The notes beneath the pieces are model-generated. The model did no database searches. It had not been told where the DNA came from and saw only the letters and a list, made by a program, of their open reading frames with translations. 36,587 nucleotides of DNA from a virus: the IMG/VR virus record IMGVR_UViG_3300032607_000731, positions 1 to 36,587 of that record. One strand, written 5' to 3'. How positions within the stretch are numbered: the first letter of the stretch is position 1; each line of letters starts with the position of its first letter. Shown here one piece after another: positions 1 to 6,832 of the stretch. The translations under genes were made by a program, and so were the position numbers.

Positions 1-64
1 CAGTTGGTAGAGTCCAGGATTGTGATTCCTGTTGTCGTGGGTTCGAGCCCCATCAGCCACCCCA
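1..64 (+). tRNA. tRNA-His (anticodon GTG), 5' end cut off by the window
   Basis: The segment reads through the D-loop (CAGTTGGTAGAG), an anticodon loop TTGTGAT with GTG, the T-loop GTTCGAGCC, a 3' acceptor strand CAGCCAC, discriminator C and an encoded CCA ending at 64. A C discriminator is the hallmark of bacterial tRNA-His, whose extra G(-1) pairs with it. About 13 bases of the 5' acceptor and D-stem lie before the window. The integrase gene starts its 3' end 88 bases downstream and faces the tRNA, so this is very likely the attB-side of the prophage junction, with the tRNA 3' half restored by the phage att core. Confidence 0.95.
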
Positions 65-86
65 GATAAAGCCTTACGGCACATGC

Positions 87-127
87 AAAGCCTGCTACTT
101 AATTGATAGCAGGCTTTTGTTTTTTTG
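87..127 (+). terminator. Rho-independent terminator after tRNA-His
   Basis: A perfect 11-bp stem (87-97 AAAGCCTGCTA with 107-117 TAGCAGGCTTT, 9-base loop) is followed by TGTTTTTTT. It would end tRNA transcription before the integrase. The inner part GCTAC-TTAATTGA-TAGC resembles short stem-loops that I recall as frequent in Comamonadaceae genomes (recollection, not checked). A related GCTACT palindrome occurs inside the PrimPol-helicase gene at 13442. Confidence 0.85.
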
Positions 128-151
128 CTCCAAAATTCCCAATTTGGGAAT

Positions 152-1174
152 TCAAAGGGTTTTCCGGTTGATCACCTTGCTGCTGTCGTAAATGCGCGCC
201 GTGGTTCCCGGGTCGGCGTGGATCTCCGGCAAATTGCCAAACTTGGCCTTGAACTGCGTGACGTAGTACGACCGCAGATCGTGGAATGTGAAGTTCTCCT
301 CCAGCTTTTTCGCCGCGCGCGCAGCGCTCTTGAGCCTGGCAAACCCCAGCTTGAACGACTGCGCCGTGTACGCATTGCCTTTGGCGTTGGGAAACACCCA
401 GCCGTACCGGTCATCCCTGGCCAGCAGGCGCATGCGGCGCATCAGGTCGATCAGCAGGCCGTCCATGGCGATGACCTCGATCACCTCCTTGTCGCGCTGC
501 TTGCTGCGCACGATACGGATCACGTCTTCGCCCACCTGGGGCCAGGTCAGTTCCCGGAATTCGATACCGCGGTTGCCGGCGATGCTGGCGAATTCAGCCA
601 TGCCGGCCAGGACCGGTGACTGGCCTTTGCCAGCCCACGCCCATTCAAGGAAAGTCGCAAGGTTGGCGGGTGTGGGCGCATTCTTGCGCGGACGCTCCTT
701 GTTGCGGCGGATCTGCTTGCAAGGATTGACGTCGAGCTCGCCGCGTTCGGTGGCCACATTGAGCAGGTTGGACAGCAGGGCGAATTCTCGATTTGCACGG
801 ACTGGCGCGCTGGCGCGTTCCACACGCAGGTAGCGGGCGATGTGCGCAGGCTTGATTGAGCCGGGCGCCATCTTGCCCAGTACCTTGAGCAGCTCCTTGC
901 TGCACTGGATGTAGTCGTCCCTTGTGCCTTGCGCGAGGTCGAGCCAGCCGGGCGTGGCCTGGTACAGCCTCCACAACTCGTTCAAGGTGTTGCGGTCGCT
1001 GTTGTCGCCATTCATGTCCAGGACGGTCCGGATGGCTTTGGTCTTGTCGGTGCCTAGCCCGATGGGCTTGCCGCCGATGGGGTGGTAGCGGTAGGTAAAA
1101 CCGTTCTTGCGCGGGCGCGCTTCCATGCGCGGCAGCAGGCCGTCGGCGCTCTTTCTGTCGCGCGGCCGGTTCAT
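152..1174 (-). CDS. int: Tyrosine recombinase (phage integrase)
   Basis: This 340-residue protein is the usual length for a tyrosine-family integrase, which carries out site-specific strand exchange between attP and attB. Residues 1-60 look like an arm-type DNA-binding segment and about 65-160 like a SAM-like core-binding domain. The catalytic domain follows, with likely residues R202 (GNRGIEF), K225 (SKQRDK), H298 and R301 (FHDLR), H319 and nucleophile Y329 (TTARIYD). The start ATG at 1174 overlaps the stop of the DUF4224 gene in an ATGA, so translation is probably coupled. The gene is the last of the leftward early operon and ends next to tRNA-His. The combination of motifs, position and orientation makes the call firm; which tRNA it uses is inferred from adjacency. 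Confidence 0.95.
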   Translation of the reverse strand: MNRPRDRKSADGLLPRMEARPRKNGFTYRYHPIGGKPIGLGTDKTKAIRTVLDMNGDNSDRNTLNELWRLYQATPGWLDLAQGTRDDYIQCSKELLKVLGKMAPGSIKPAHIARYLRVERASAPVRANREFALLSNLLNVATERGELDVNPCKQIRRNKERPRKNAPTPANLATFLEWAWAGKGQSPVLAGMAEFASIAGNRGIEFRELTWPQVGEDVIRIVRSKQRDKEVIEVIAMDGLLIDLMRRMRLLARDDRYGWVFPNAKGNAYTAQSFKLGFARLKSAARAAKKLEENFTFHDLRSYYVTQFKAKFGNLPEIHADPGTTARIYDSSKVINRKTL

Positions 1175-1389
1175 GCTGGTACACCCCAGTTGGGTTCGCT
1201 GCCGGTGGTTGTCGCTTTTGCGCCACTGGTCACCTCGTCATAGTGGCGACGGTTCACCAGGGGTCGGCCGTTGGGCTTTTGCCGTACGTACAGCCCCATG
1301 CGCTTGAGGTGCCTGACTTTGGCGGCATTCTGGGTCTGGCCTGTGCAGATGTTGTCAATTTCGGTGTCGGTGAGGTCGGCGTTGCTCAT
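1171..1389 (-). CDS. DUF4224 domain protein, possible recombination directionality factor
   Basis: This 72-residue protein fits the DUF4224 family: a conserved N-terminal stretch (LTDTEIDNICTG), a middle QNAAKVRHLKRMGL and a RPLVNRRHYDEV ending. The pattern is a small winged-helix-like fold often encoded directly before phage integrases. In this position an excisionase or integrase-regulating role is plausible, but that comes from context and not from a sequence signature. Its ATG overlaps the preceding gene's stop and its own stop overlaps the integrase start, both as 4-base ATGA overlaps, so it should be made together with the integrase. Confidence 0.75.
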   Translation of the reverse strand: MSNADLTDTEIDNICTGQTQNAAKVRHLKRMGLYVRQKPNGRPLVNRRHYDEVTSGAKATTTGSEPNWGVPA

Positions 1390-1793
1390 TGTTTTTTCTC
1401 CTTAGGCAGCGGTGCCCAGCCGTGCCAGAACGTATCGCCGCGAATGTAATTTCCGTATGCAGCCACTCCACCAGCGCCGAGCAGCTGCACCTTCACCCCG
1501 GCGGGGCAATCGCGCATCGGGCGCCAGAAGTAGTCAGGGTCCACGGCTACGGTCTGGTCGCGGTTTGTTTTCGTGGGCGGCGCGGTATCGCGCGGGGCAA
1601 CCGGTACCAGCTTCAAGTACCGGCGCAGCACCTGGTTCTCGTCGGCGGCTTCGCGGGCAAAGCGCTCCAGCGTCTTGCGGTCCCAAGTGGTGAAATCGGT
1701 GCGGTTGGGTGCTTGCCCCGCGCTGAACGGAACGCAGCCATACTCGGTGCATTGGGCGACGGTGTCGCAGGTGTTGCAGGTGTTGCAGATCAT
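1386..1793 (-). CDS. Small Cys-rich N-terminus protein with DUF551-like C-terminus
   Basis: The 135-residue reading starts at ATG 1793, chosen because it forms an ATGA overlap with the helicase stop; a longer frame upstream is only antisense-like sequence over the helicase gene. The N-terminus has a run of cysteines (MICNTCNTCDTVAQC, four Cys in 15 residues), which could bind a metal. A helical middle follows, then a C-terminal segment with PDYFWRPMRDCPAGVKVQLL and WHGWAPLPK, which resembles the DUF551-type pattern seen in many phage accessory proteins (tryptophan near the start, W-x-PLP near the end). No biochemical role is known to me. It sits between the SNF2 helicase and the integration genes. 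Confidence 0.7.
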   Translation of the reverse strand: MICNTCNTCDTVAQCTEYGCVPFSAGQAPNRTDFTTWDRKTLERFAREAADENQVLRRYLKLVPVAPRDTAPPTKTNRDQTVAVDPDYFWRPMRDCPAGVKVQLLGAGGVAAYGNYIRGDTFWHGWAPLPKEKKQ

Positions 1794-3166
1794 TTGATTC
1801 CCTTGCGTTTCATGGCGTCGAGCAGGATGTCCTGCACTTCGCGTTTGGTGTTGCAGCGCTCGATGACCATTTCGTCCACCGTGTCGCGCGCAATGATGTT
1901 GTGGACAAAGACCGGGCGGTCGTGGCCGGCTTGCATCTGGCGGGTGGGGCCGATGCGCTCCAGAATCTGCATGCGCTCTTCCAGGTTCCACCAGTGGCTG
2001 TAATAAACGATGGTGTTGCCGCCGTCTTGCAGGTTCAGGCCGTGGCCAGCAGACGCAGGATGAGCAAAAAGTACAGGAATGCGGCCAGCATTCCAATCGC
2101 GGATAGTGGCTGGATCCGCGTCAAGCTGGCGGCCTTGGGGGAATGCTTTGAGGAGGCGCGCGAGGTCGCTCTTGAAATGGTACGCAACGAGTACTGGCGC
2201 ACCCGCCGCTTCCTCAACAATCGACTCCAGGGCTTGTGTTTTCGCGTCATGCAATTCTTTCCATTCGGTGTTCGATTCGCCCACGTACGCCGCGCCATTG
2301 GCAATTTGCAGGCACTTGACGGTGCGAGCTGCCGCGCCAAAAGCCTCAACGGCGTGCACATCGATCTGCGTGAACATCTCCTTTTCCATCTCGGCGTAGT
2401 GCTTGCGCGCCTTCATGGGCAGGTCCACAAAGATGTTGTTGACGATGGGCTCCCTGAGGTCGAACCAGTCCTTGGCGTCCACCGTCAGGCACAGGTCGCG
2501 CAGCTTGTCCTGGATCTCGGCCTGCGCGTGGGCCAGCGGTTTGATGCCGTAGCCGTCAGGGCTGGTGGTGAACCAGCGCTGGGTGAAGGCCGTGAAGGTG
2601 CGGCCCAGGCGCTGACCGGCGTCCAGAAACCACGCCTGCCCCCACAAGTCCACCAGGCCGTTCGGGCTGGGTGTGCCGGTCAGCTGGATGAACCGCTTGA
2701 TCTTGGTGTGGCTAACCCGGCCCAGCGCCTGGGCGCGCTTGCCGCCCTGGCGAAGCCGAAAGCCCTTGAGCTTGGTGGACTCGTCCGAGACCACCGTGCG
2801 GTAGGGCCAGCGCTCGCCCCAATAGGCCACCAGCCATTCGAGGTTCTCGTAGTTCATGCTGTGGATGGGCGCGCCGATGCGCAGGGCCGCGCGCCGGGTG
2901 GCTTCGTCGCCCACGATGGGCATGACGGACAGGCTTGATAGGTGTTCCCACTTGCGTGTCTCCTCGGGCCAGGTGCTCAGGGCCACGCGCTTGGGGGCCA
3001 GCACCAGGATGGGCGCGTCCTCGACCATGAGCAGCGCGTCCAGCGCGTTGAGTGTGCTGGTCGTCTTGCCCATGCCCATGCCGGCCCAGATGGCGCAGCG
3101 CGGCACGTCCAGGATGTGGTCCCGAATGAGGGTCTGGTACGGGCGGGGGGTGAACACGCGGCTCAT
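1790..3166 (-). CDS. SNF2-family DEAD/DEAH-box helicase
   Basis: This 458-residue protein carries the motor motifs of phage SNF2-type (superfamily 2) helicases: Walker A GMGMGKT (K34), motif Ia LAPKRV, a DEAH-type box as SDES (D128, E129), motif III LTGTPSPNG (about 163-170), motif V GLNLQDGG and motif VI around ERIGPTRQMQAG near residue 410. It is short, close to the minimal motor, as is usual for phage members. It is expected to hydrolyse ATP to translocate on or remodel DNA during replication or recombination. Its start overlaps the VRR-NUC stop by 4 bases. VRR-NUC plus SNF2 is a common phage pair, which suggests the two act on the same substrate, for example branched DNA; that last point is inference. 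Confidence 0.93.
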   Translation of the reverse strand: MSRVFTPRPYQTLIRDHILDVPRCAIWAGMGMGKTTSTLNALDALLMVEDAPILVLAPKRVALSTWPEETRKWEHLSSLSVMPIVGDEATRRAALRIGAPIHSMNYENLEWLVAYWGERWPYRTVVSDESTKLKGFRLRQGGKRAQALGRVSHTKIKRFIQLTGTPSPNGLVDLWGQAWFLDAGQRLGRTFTAFTQRWFTTSPDGYGIKPLAHAQAEIQDKLRDLCLTVDAKDWFDLREPIVNNIFVDLPMKARKHYAEMEKEMFTQIDVHAVEAFGAAARTVKCLQIANGAAYVGESNTEWKELHDAKTQALESIVEEAAGAPVLVAYHFKSDLARLLKAFPQGRQLDADPATIRDWNAGRIPVLFAHPASAGHGLNLQDGGNTIVYYSHWWNLEERMQILERIGPTRQMQAGHDRPVFVHNIIARDTVDEMVIERCNTKREVQDILLDAMKRKGIK

Positions 3167-3429
3167 GACAGCAGTTCCTCCACGCCTTCGATGGAATCGA
3201 TGACCTCCACCAACTCGCCCAGCCTGCGCATGCGGTTGTGCTCGCGCACCTGGTGCGGCTCGGCCTTCTTGCCAGTAGCCTTGAGCTCGACCCAGACGGG
3301 CGGCCGGTCGGGCAGCATCACGCGGCGGTCAGGGGCGCCGACGTGGCCAATCCACTTCGCCTTGCGGATGACCCCGCCCAGCGCCTTCACCCGCTTGACC
3401 AGGTGGGCTTCGATATCTCGCTCAAGCAT
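3163..3429 (-). CDS. VRR-NUC domain nuclease
   Basis: The 88-residue protein is a stand-alone VRR-NUC domain of the PD-(D/E)xK superfamily. The pattern is clear: N-terminal E-x2-IEAHLVKRVKALGG, then a core GAPDRRVMLPD, the catalytic E-x-K in WVELKATGK, and the helix EPHQVREHNRMRRLG. Family members are structure-selective nucleases that may resolve Holliday junctions or cut flaps. The gene overlaps the upstream zinc-ribbon gene by 8 bases and the downstream helicase start by 4 bases, so it is made in stoichiometry with both. The fold assignment is confident; the substrate is inferred from family knowledge. Confidence 0.9.
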   Translation of the reverse strand: MLERDIEAHLVKRVKALGGVIRKAKWIGHVGAPDRRVMLPDRPPVWVELKATGKKAEPHQVREHNRMRRLGELVEVIDSIEGVEELLS

Positions 3430-3736
3430 TACGGCCCCTTTTCGCTGCCAGGTAGATGGCCGATTTGGTGAGGTTGAAGCGGGCCGCCAGCAGGGTCCAG
3501 CCCTTCGGCAGTTCTCGGGCGATTTGCCGGTCGCGCTTGAAGGTGGCGATTCGCTTGGCCGTGGTCTGGGCCAGCACCATCAGGCGCGCCTTGACGGTGC
3601 CGTAGGCCGCTGACGGAATTTCGAGGGTCGTGAACTTGTGCAGGTTCATGCACTCGCGCCGCCGGCGCGAGGTGTGAAAGTCCGATGGGCGGGTGTCGAG
3701 TACGCGGGAAGGTGTCCCGCAGCGGGGGCAGTTCAT
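3422..3736 (-). CDS. NrdR-like zinc-ribbon protein with C-terminal HTH-like region
   Basis: The first 40 of 104 residues imitate the N-terminal zinc ribbon of the ribonucleotide-reductase repressor NrdR: MNCPRCGTPSRVLDTRPS, then RRRRECMNLHKFTTLE. NrdR normally has C-x2-C and a second C-x2-C pair. Here the second pair is C-x3-H (C29 and H33), so metal binding would need a histidine or be lost. No ATP-cone follows, so this is not a NrdR. Residues 60-104 are basic and helical, with GWTLLAARFNLTKSAIYLAAKR reminiscent of a helix-turn-helix. It could be a small DNA-binding regulator or a recombination accessory factor. It is translationally coupled to its neighbours on both sides. Confidence 0.75.
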   Translation of the reverse strand: MNCPRCGTPSRVLDTRPSDFHTSRRRRECMNLHKFTTLEIPSAAYGTVKARLMVLAQTTAKRIATFKRDRQIARELPKGWTLLAARFNLTKSAIYLAAKRGRNA

Positions 3737-3909
3737 GCCAGCACCAGGACGGCTGCGGCGGCGCTGGTCACCAGCACGGCGCCAACATACAAAGCGATGC
3801 TGCGCACAGAAACGCGGGTGCTGGCCATCGGCACGATACGGCAGGCGCTGCTGCGGTTGAAAGGGCCGAAGGCCTCTTCCACGGTTCGGGGGAATTTGCG
3901 GGTGTGCAT
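3733..3909 (-). CDS. Small single-pass membrane protein (58 aa)
   Basis: A short frame begins MHTRKFPRTVEEAFGPF and ends in a hydrophobic helix (SIALYVGAVLVTS and AAAAVLVLA, roughly residues 37-58). The RKFPRT-x2-EAFGP opening matches my memory of a widespread family of tiny phage proteins in beta- and gammaproteobacteria, whose function is unknown. Support for coding comes from its exact fit: the stop overlaps the zinc-ribbon start as ATGA, the start lies 3 bases after the DNA polymerase stop, and together they close an otherwise empty 175-base gap in a packed operon. Confidence 0.75.
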   Translation of the reverse strand: MHTRKFPRTVEEAFGPFNRSSACRIVPMASTRVSVRSIALYVGAVLVTSAAAAVLVLA

Positions 3910-3912
3910 GGT

Positions 3913-6018
3913 CTAGTCTTTTTTGTAGCGGTCGGTTTCAAAACCTGCGGCGGCCAGCGGCATGTCCAGCGCCCAGGGGGGATTGGCGGCCAGCAGGCCG
4001 GAGAGGTGATCGGCGTTGAATGCGTCGGTGTCGGGCGCTTCGCAGATCACCTCGTCATGCACGGTCAGCACGATCTGGTAACCGGCGGCCTCGATCAGCG
4101 GCATGTTGTGGGTCATGACGTCGCGCGCCACGGCCTGGCAGACGTTTTCAAAAATCTTGCCGCCGTAGGTGTTGAGCCGGCACCATTTGCGGGTGTACTG
4201 GTTCATGCCCATATAAGTGATCGCGCCATCGACCACCTGGGGCGACGGGTAGCACAGCGCGCGGCCCGAGGGCAGGCCGATGCGCAGCCAACTGGCGTCG
4301 CGGCGAATCTTCAAGCGGCGGCAGGTCAGGGTGTTGCCAGGGTTTTCGATGGCCTCAATCGCGGCGTCCTTGAGCTCGCCCCAGTGCGATGAGATGGCGC
4401 TGTGCGCTTGGCGCCAAGCCAGCTTGAACGACTCGCACACCAGCCAGGCCTGATCGCTTAGCCCGAAGTCTTGTGGCGGGTTGCGGCCCTTGTCGCGGTG
4501 CCACTGCAGCATGATGTGGGCTTGGCCAAGTGTCTCGGGCGGAATGGTGCGGATGGCCAGACGCCCGAGGTCTTCGAGGTCAATGCCGTACGCCGCGGCG
4601 AACGTGACAAATGCGCCGACGCCGCCCTCGTAGCCCAGCGCCAGCTCCATGACCTTGCCGATTTGCCGCTGGTGTTTGTCCACGTCTTCGGGCCGGATGC
4701 CAAAAGCCTTGGCGTACGCCAGCTTGTACAGGTCGGGCCCCATGCCCAGGTCGAAGGCGCGAAAGGCCTGCAGCTTCCACTCTTCGCTGGCCAGCCAGGC
4801 CTGGTCGCGGCCCTCGATGTTGGACAAGTCGGCCACCACCAGCTTCTTGCCCCGAGGCGCGACGATGCAGCTGCGGATGGCTGAGCTGGTGAGCTCCATC
4901 ACGTTGTCTACGATCAGGTCTGCGCAGCCGGCCTTGAGCGCTTCGATGCCGGCATCGATCGCCGACTGCTTGAGCGTGGGCCGGGGCAGGTTCTGCGGCT
5001 GGAATAAGCGCCCGGCCCAGCGACCGGTGCGGGCCGCGCCGTTGAACTGGAGCGTGCCGCGCAGGCGGCAGTCAGCGCTGGTGCCCTTGAGCAGCGTCTT
5101 GTATTTGCTGGTGCTGGTGGTGCTGGCCTGCAGGCGAATCGACAGCAGCTCCTTGAGCTCGGGCGGAATGTCCGGATCCTGCAGCCGGCGCTCGAGCGTG
5201 GCCATCTGCAGATCGGGCAGGTCGATGCCGTAGCTTTCCAGCACGTGCATCAGCATCTTGTCGCGCTGCGTTGTGCTGGCCAGCAGGCCTTCGGTCATCG
5301 ACGCGGTGCGCGCGGCCAGGTCCACCTGGGCCGTGGCCACGGCGTCGATGGCGCTGCGCACCAGGTCCATGTCGATGGCCACGCCCCGGTCGTTGATCTT
5401 CTGGTCCAGGTGCCACAGCGCCAGCTCGCTGTTTTTGTAATTCCACTCGGGCAGGCGCTTGTGCACCGCGCGCATGGCGTCGATGTCGAGCGCTGCGTAT
5501 TCGACGAACCGGGCCCACTCGACGGGATGCGTCTCGCGGGTAGCCCGGGCAATCTTGCTGGTGGCCGGGCGTGGTTTGCAGAACAGCTGAATCAGCTGCC
5601 TGCCGGCCTTGTCCTTGGCCATGTCGGTGGGCACCTTCAGGATTTCGCACAGCACGCCCAGCCCGCCGGGCAGGCCGTGGCTGAGCGCCTGGACCATCGT
5701 GTCGCGCCAGCGGCGGGTCTGGCGGGCCGCGACCTGGTGGAAAGTCCAGCCTGCAGGACCACAGGCCGTGCCGGTGCGCAGCACCGTGCGGTCGAAGTGG
5801 CTGTTGTGCGCCCAGATCTCGGTGTCGGGATCGCCCAGAGCAACGCTCAGATCTTGGGGCCAGCCAGACAACCTGGTGCAATCCCACACGTTGACCGGGC
5901 CGTCATCGAGCGCCCAGGCAAAAAGCATGACCTCCGCGCCGGCGGCGTAGACGTGGGTGCCGTGGGTGATGGGCACTTCACAATAGGTTTCGAGGTCGAG
6001 CCAGAGTTTTTTGGACAT
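3913..6018 (-). CDS. Family A DNA polymerase with 3'-5' exonuclease domain
   Basis: This 701-residue protein copies the phage genome. The ATG at 6018 is chosen because the exonuclease begins at once (MSKKLWLDLET); a TTG 36 bases upstream would add unrelated residues. The DnaQ-like exonuclease motifs are D8/E10 (WLDLETY), WAHNSHFD near 69-76 and YAALDIDA near 174-181. The polymerase domain has motif A with D397 (VVADLSNIEGRD), motif B with K455 (KVMELALGYEGG) and motif C HDE at 654-656 (LTVHDEVICEA). There is no 5'-3' exonuclease, as expected for a phage enzyme. It has the form found next to DUF2815 and DUF2800 genes in many unrelated phages. The spacing to the next gene upstream (84 bases) contains a hairpin that may limit its transcription. 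Confidence 0.96.
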   Translation of the reverse strand: MSKKLWLDLETYCEVPITHGTHVYAAGAEVMLFAWALDDGPVNVWDCTRLSGWPQDLSVALGDPDTEIWAHNSHFDRTVLRTGTACGPAGWTFHQVAARQTRRWRDTMVQALSHGLPGGLGVLCEILKVPTDMAKDKAGRQLIQLFCKPRPATSKIARATRETHPVEWARFVEYAALDIDAMRAVHKRLPEWNYKNSELALWHLDQKINDRGVAIDMDLVRSAIDAVATAQVDLAARTASMTEGLLASTTQRDKMLMHVLESYGIDLPDLQMATLERRLQDPDIPPELKELLSIRLQASTTSTSKYKTLLKGTSADCRLRGTLQFNGAARTGRWAGRLFQPQNLPRPTLKQSAIDAGIEALKAGCADLIVDNVMELTSSAIRSCIVAPRGKKLVVADLSNIEGRDQAWLASEEWKLQAFRAFDLGMGPDLYKLAYAKAFGIRPEDVDKHQRQIGKVMELALGYEGGVGAFVTFAAAYGIDLEDLGRLAIRTIPPETLGQAHIMLQWHRDKGRNPPQDFGLSDQAWLVCESFKLAWRQAHSAISSHWGELKDAAIEAIENPGNTLTCRRLKIRRDASWLRIGLPSGRALCYPSPQVVDGAITYMGMNQYTRKWCRLNTYGGKIFENVCQAVARDVMTHNMPLIEAAGYQIVLTVHDEVICEAPDTDAFNADHLSGLLAANPPWALDMPLAAAGFETDRYKKD

Positions 6019-6072
6019 TTTGGTTTTCAGTTCTTTTTGAAAGGCGTCCGGCAATTGAGCAGGGCGCCTTGC

Positions 6073-6097
6073 GAAAAGCAGGGGCCTTAAGCCCCTG
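6073..6097 (-). terminator. Hairpin, possible intra-operon terminator or attenuator
   Basis: On the minus strand, CAGGGGC-TTAAG-GCCCCTG forms a perfect 7-bp stem (6079-6097) followed by CTTTTC. The T tract is short, so termination would be partial at best. It lies between the 55-residue gene and the polymerase gene, where it could lower polymerase expression relative to the abundant ssDNA-binding protein upstream. That role is inferred from position only. Confidence 0.45.
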
Positions 6098-6101
6098 GGG
6101 G

Positions 6102-6269
6102 TTACGCGTCGGGCTTTGCCTCGGTGTGCAGCGCTGCGGCCTTCAGCATCACGCTCGACAGCTGCAGCGCGGGGCCAGGCTCTTCGCCCCGGACCACGCC
6201 ATCCATATAAATCTGGATGTCCACCTTGCCGTCGGGCGCGTCAACCAGGGTGAGTGCGATAGCTGCCAT
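6102..6269 (-). CDS. Small conserved-position protein (55 aa), unknown function
   Basis: The frame reads from ATG 6269 to TAA 6102 (MAAIALTLVDAPDGKVDIQI, ending HTEAKPDA). Its ATG overlaps the DUF2815 stop in ATGA, which is the main evidence that it is translated. It begins with a beta-strand-rich half (VDAPDGKVDIQIYMDGVV) and ends in a helix (ALQLSSVMLKAAALHTEA). I recognise no family. It could be a small partner of the DUF2815 or polymerase product. Confidence 0.65.
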   Translation of the reverse strand: MAAIALTLVDAPDGKVDIQIYMDGVVRGEEPGPALQLSSVMLKAAALHTEAKPDA

Positions 6270-6817
6270 CAGGCGAGGTCGTCAGCGGTGGCGCCAGCGG
6301 ACACGTCGTCGAAGTCGTCTTCAGAAGCGACGCCGCCACCGGTGAAGCTGTCGCCGTCCTTGAAGAACTGCACACCCATCAGCGTGGCGTTGATGCGCTT
6401 GCCGTAGTTGTTGTCCTGCGCCCAGAGCTCGACCACGGCGTGGACGTAGCAGCCGGCATACGGCTTGCCGTCGGCCTCGACCAGCGGGCTCTTGTCCTGC
6501 GCCACCACGGTGGGGCGCGTCGGGTTGCGCGCCGAGATGTACAGGTTGCCGGGAAAGCCGTCGTAGCTCGCCTTGAGGTCGCCGTTGTGCAGGGCGGTCT
6601 TGTCGGCGGCGCGCATCTGCTTGAGCATGGCGTCGGCCTTGGCGCCCCACTTTTCCTTGGCCACGGCCTCGATGGCGGCATTGATGGCCCCGACTTGCGC
6701 GTCGGCCGGGTCGATGAGCAGGGATGCGGAAAAGGCGGGCTTGCCCTCGCCGTTGACGGTCTTGGCTTCGAACAGGGTGGGGAAGGCCAGGCGGACGTTG
6801 GAGAGTTTGAGTTTCAT
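6269..6817 (-). CDS. DUF2815 family single-stranded-DNA-binding protein
   Basis: The 182-residue protein matches DUF2815: MKLKLSNVRLAFPTLFEAK at the start, KPAFSASLLIDPADAQ, PGNLYISARNPTRPTVV, YAGCYVHAVVELWAQDN and a late INATLMGVQFFKDGDSF. The family is regarded as an OB-fold ssDNA-binding protein comparable to T7 gp2.5. It ends in a low-complexity acidic tail containing DDFDDVS (167-173), as many SSBs end in acidic peptides that recruit partners. Nearly the same peptide appears in the DUF2800 protein and in the PrimPol-helicase of this phage. The gene is 15 bases downstream of DUF2800 and overlaps the next gene. Confidence 0.9.
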   Translation of the reverse strand: MKLKLSNVRLAFPTLFEAKTVNGEGKPAFSASLLIDPADAQVGAINAAIEAVAKEKWGAKADAMLKQMRAADKTALHNGDLKASYDGFPGNLYISARNPTRPTVVAQDKSPLVEADGKPYAGCYVHAVVELWAQDNNYGKRINATLMGVQFFKDGDSFTGGGVASEDDFDDVSAGATADDLA

Positions 6818-6832
6818 GGGGTTCTTTCAGGG

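Noticed and set aside
5245-6090. A 281-codon + strand frame over the DNA polymerase gene
   Set aside because: Antisense to conserved polymerase and exonuclease motifs; no family and no ribosome binding site.
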